Of a stretch of 64,000 nt of DNA, positions 62,605 to 64,000 are shown piece after piece; the first letter of the stretch is position 1, and the number at the start of each line of letters is the position of its first letter. The position numbers and the translations under genes were made by a program. The stretch covers positions 1 through 64,000 of the forward strand of contig JAFZOU010000009.1 in the NCBI GenBank assembly GCA_017550525.1, given 5' to 3'. This DNA comes from Bacteroidales bacterium (lineage in GTDB: Bacteria; Bacteroidota; Bacteroidia; Bacteroidales; UBA932). Below the pieces are notes generated by a model. The model was not told the DNA's origin. It worked only from the letters and a program-made list of their open reading frames with translations, and did no database searches.

Positions 62605-64000
62605 TTGAAAAAGTATCTGCTTCTTGCCGCCTGCATTCTGGCGGCCCTTGCGGCCTGTTCTCCAGCACCGGTGCAGCAGGACGTTCCCATCGACGAGGGC
62701 GGGGACAAGCCGGACAATACCGTTCCGGCTGGTCCTCTCCCTAAAGCCCTTGTAATATCGGCCTCAGTAGACGGCAAGAAGATTCCTTCCGGTGGTTCTA
62801 TCGGAGGCGTGTCCCTCTCTCCGGAAATCTCCCTCACTTTCACAAGGGAGATTTCCGTGGATGAGGCGTCGCTTGATGCAGTGACTTTTTCCGGAGGGTC
62901 GTTTACCGTAGAGAGAGACCCTTCCGTCAGTTCCGTCCTTGTTGTCAGGCTCACGCAGTCCCTTGAACATCTGAAGAAGTACAAGTTTGAAATAGCGGCG
63001 GGGGAGTGCTTCGGCGTGAATCTGCAGCAGGCATATTCCTTTTCATTTACTACGGCCTTTGACGACGGTGGTAACAAATTCCCGCAAATCCCTGACGAAG
63101 ACCTCCTGACGCTGGTCCAGAAGCAGACGTTCAAATACTTCTGGGACTATGCCCACCCCGTTTCCGGCCTTGCGCGTGAGCGTTATAACAGCGGAGACAC
63201 CGTCACATCAGGCGGTTCCGGATTTGGCATCATGTCCATTCCCGTGGGCATAGAGCGCGGTTTCATCACCCGTGATGAGGGTGCTGAGCGTATGCGCAAG
63301 ATTATCGGCTTCCTAGAGAAAGCGGACCGCTTCCACGGCGCGTACTCCCACTGGCTCAACGGCAGCACCGGGAAGGTGATTCCGTTCTCGGATAAAGATA
63401 ACGGCGGAGACCTTGTGGAAACGGCGTTCCTTATGGAGGGACTCCTCACGGCCCAGGCCTATTTTGACAGGGAAGGGGAGGCCGATATCCGCTCCGGCAT
63501 TGATGCCATCTGGCGCGCTGTGGAGTGGGACTGGTACACCCAGGGCGGGGAGAAGGTGCTCTACTGGCACTGGTCCCCGGACAAGGGCTGGGCCATGAAT
63601 ATGCAGATCCGCGGGTGGAACGAGGCCCTAATTGTGTATGTGCTGGCTGCTTCTTCGCCCACGCACTCAGTATCGGCCGATGTATTCCGTCAGGGCTGGG
63701 GAACCTTCTCTTTCCCCGTGGCAAAGAATCAGCCGCTTTTCTTTGCCCACTATTCCTTCCTTGGCCTTGATCCCCGCTATCTGTCCGACACAAACGGCAG
63801 TTACTGGGATCAGAATGTGGCCCAGGCGCGGTACAACTATGATTATTGCGTCCGTAATCCTGGCGCTCACGTGGGGTATTCGGCCAACTCCTGGGGCCTT
63901 ACCGCCAGCGATTACCCTGGCGGCTACACTGCTTCTTCCCCGGCAAACGATCACGGCACCATAGCTCCCACAGCAGCCCTGGCGTCAATGCCCTATACTC
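62605..64000 (+). CDS. GH144-like glucanase with N-terminal Ig-like domain (partial, runs off right edge)
   Basis: The first 465 codons of a lipoprotein gene that must start at TTG 62605, directly after the preceding stop, since this gives a full lipoprotein signal (Cys 18 in AALAACSPA). Residues about 45-150 form a Big_5-like Ig domain (ISLTFTREISVDEASLDAV). Then the same glycoamylase/GH144 fold as the gene at 55819: SGLARERYNSGDTVTSGG, FHGAYSHWLNG, NGGDLVETAFLMEGLLTAQ, YWHWSPDKGWAMNMQIRGWNE, HYSFLGLDPRYL. The end lies outside the window. Two GH144 members in one locus suggest an outer-surface and a periplasmic step. Confidence 0.88.
   Translation, partial: MKKYLLLAACILAALAACSPAPVQQDVPIDEGGDKPDNTVPAGPLPKALVISASVDGKKIPSGGSIGGVSLSPEISLTFTREISVDEASLDAVTFSGGSFTVERDPSVSSVLVVRLTQSLEHLKKYKFEIAAGECFGVNLQQAYSFSFTTAFDDGGNKFPQIPDEDLLTLVQKQTFKYFWDYAHPVSGLARERYNSGDTVTSGGSGFGIMSIPVGIERGFITRDEGAERMRKIIGFLEKADRFHGAYSHWLNGSTGKVIPFSDKDNGGDLVETAFLMEGLLTAQAYFDREGEADIRSGIDAIWRAVEWDWYTQGGEKVLYWHWSPDKGWAMNMQIRGWNEALIVYVLAASSPTHSVSADVFRQGWGTFSFPVAKNQPLFFAHYSFLGLDPRYLSDTNGSYWDQNVAQARYNYDYCVRNPGAHVGYSANSWGLTASDYPGGYTASSPANDHGTIAPTAALASMPYT

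Overview
The window is from a moderately GC-rich member of the Bacteroidales (phylum Bacteroidota), probably an uncultured gut-type lineage; I cannot place it more finely from sequence alone. The evidence is a SusC/SusD glycan-utilisation locus, fimbrillin-type lipoproteins, an UpxY-type antiterminator, DUF4249 and DUF3737 proteins, and promoters with the Bacteroidota -7 element TAnnTTTG, often with TTG about 20 nt upstream. No rRNA, tRNA, CRISPR array, integrase or insertion sequence was seen, and no gene-free stretch exceeds about 250 nt.

Layout. (1) 1-7008, minus: alpha-2-macroglobulin lipoprotein followed by penicillin-binding protein 1C (runs off the left edge), a known periplasmic defence/cell-wall pair. 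(2) 7062-9060, minus: a DUF3737 beta-helix protein and a MalY/PatB-type C-S lyase. (3) 9113-10483, plus: a CotH-kinase-like lipoprotein. (4) 10480-14613, minus: lipoprotein, TonB-dependent receptor and DUF4249 lipoprotein. (5) 14809-16700, plus: groES-groEL with a strong bidirectional terminator. (6) 16798-25927, minus: a five-gene fimbria/adhesin operon that begins with a very small protein, preceded on the same strand by a seven-helix membrane AraC-type regulator (26127-27224). (7) 27297-50118, minus: a tightly packed exopolysaccharide/capsule operon of 22 genes led by two outer-membrane proteins. It encodes two FdtA-like sugar ketoisomerase homologues, an ATP-grasp protein, an amidohydrolase, an RraA-like protein, an FdtB-like aminotransferase, Wzx, seven glycosyltransferases (three GT2, three GT4, one GT8), a pyruvyltransferase, Wzy, an acyltransferase, Wza, Wzc, a HAD phosphatase-like protein and a nucleotidyltransferase. 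The initiating sugar transferase and UpxY (50362-52211) are transcribed divergently. (8) 52237-53577, minus: an AT-rich Fic-domain gene with a broken active site. (9) 53691 to the right edge, plus: a PUL (GH3, GH144-like, SusC, SusD, LamG-type lipoprotein, second GH144-like enzyme), most consistent with beta-1,2-glucan use.

The capsule operon looks self-sufficient for building, flipping, polymerising and exporting a glycan containing a 3-amino-3,6-dideoxyhexose and probably a pyruvate ketal; the nucleotide-sugar precursors must come from elsewhere. The most interesting part is the ATP-grasp/amidohydrolase/RraA-like trio placed between the FdtA-like and FdtB-like genes, where an N-acyltransferase would usually be expected. 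It could make and attach an unusual acyl group. At whole-window scale the heptamer GGCCGAT/ATCGGCC is present about 80 times, roughly tenfold over chance, in several reading frames and on both strands.
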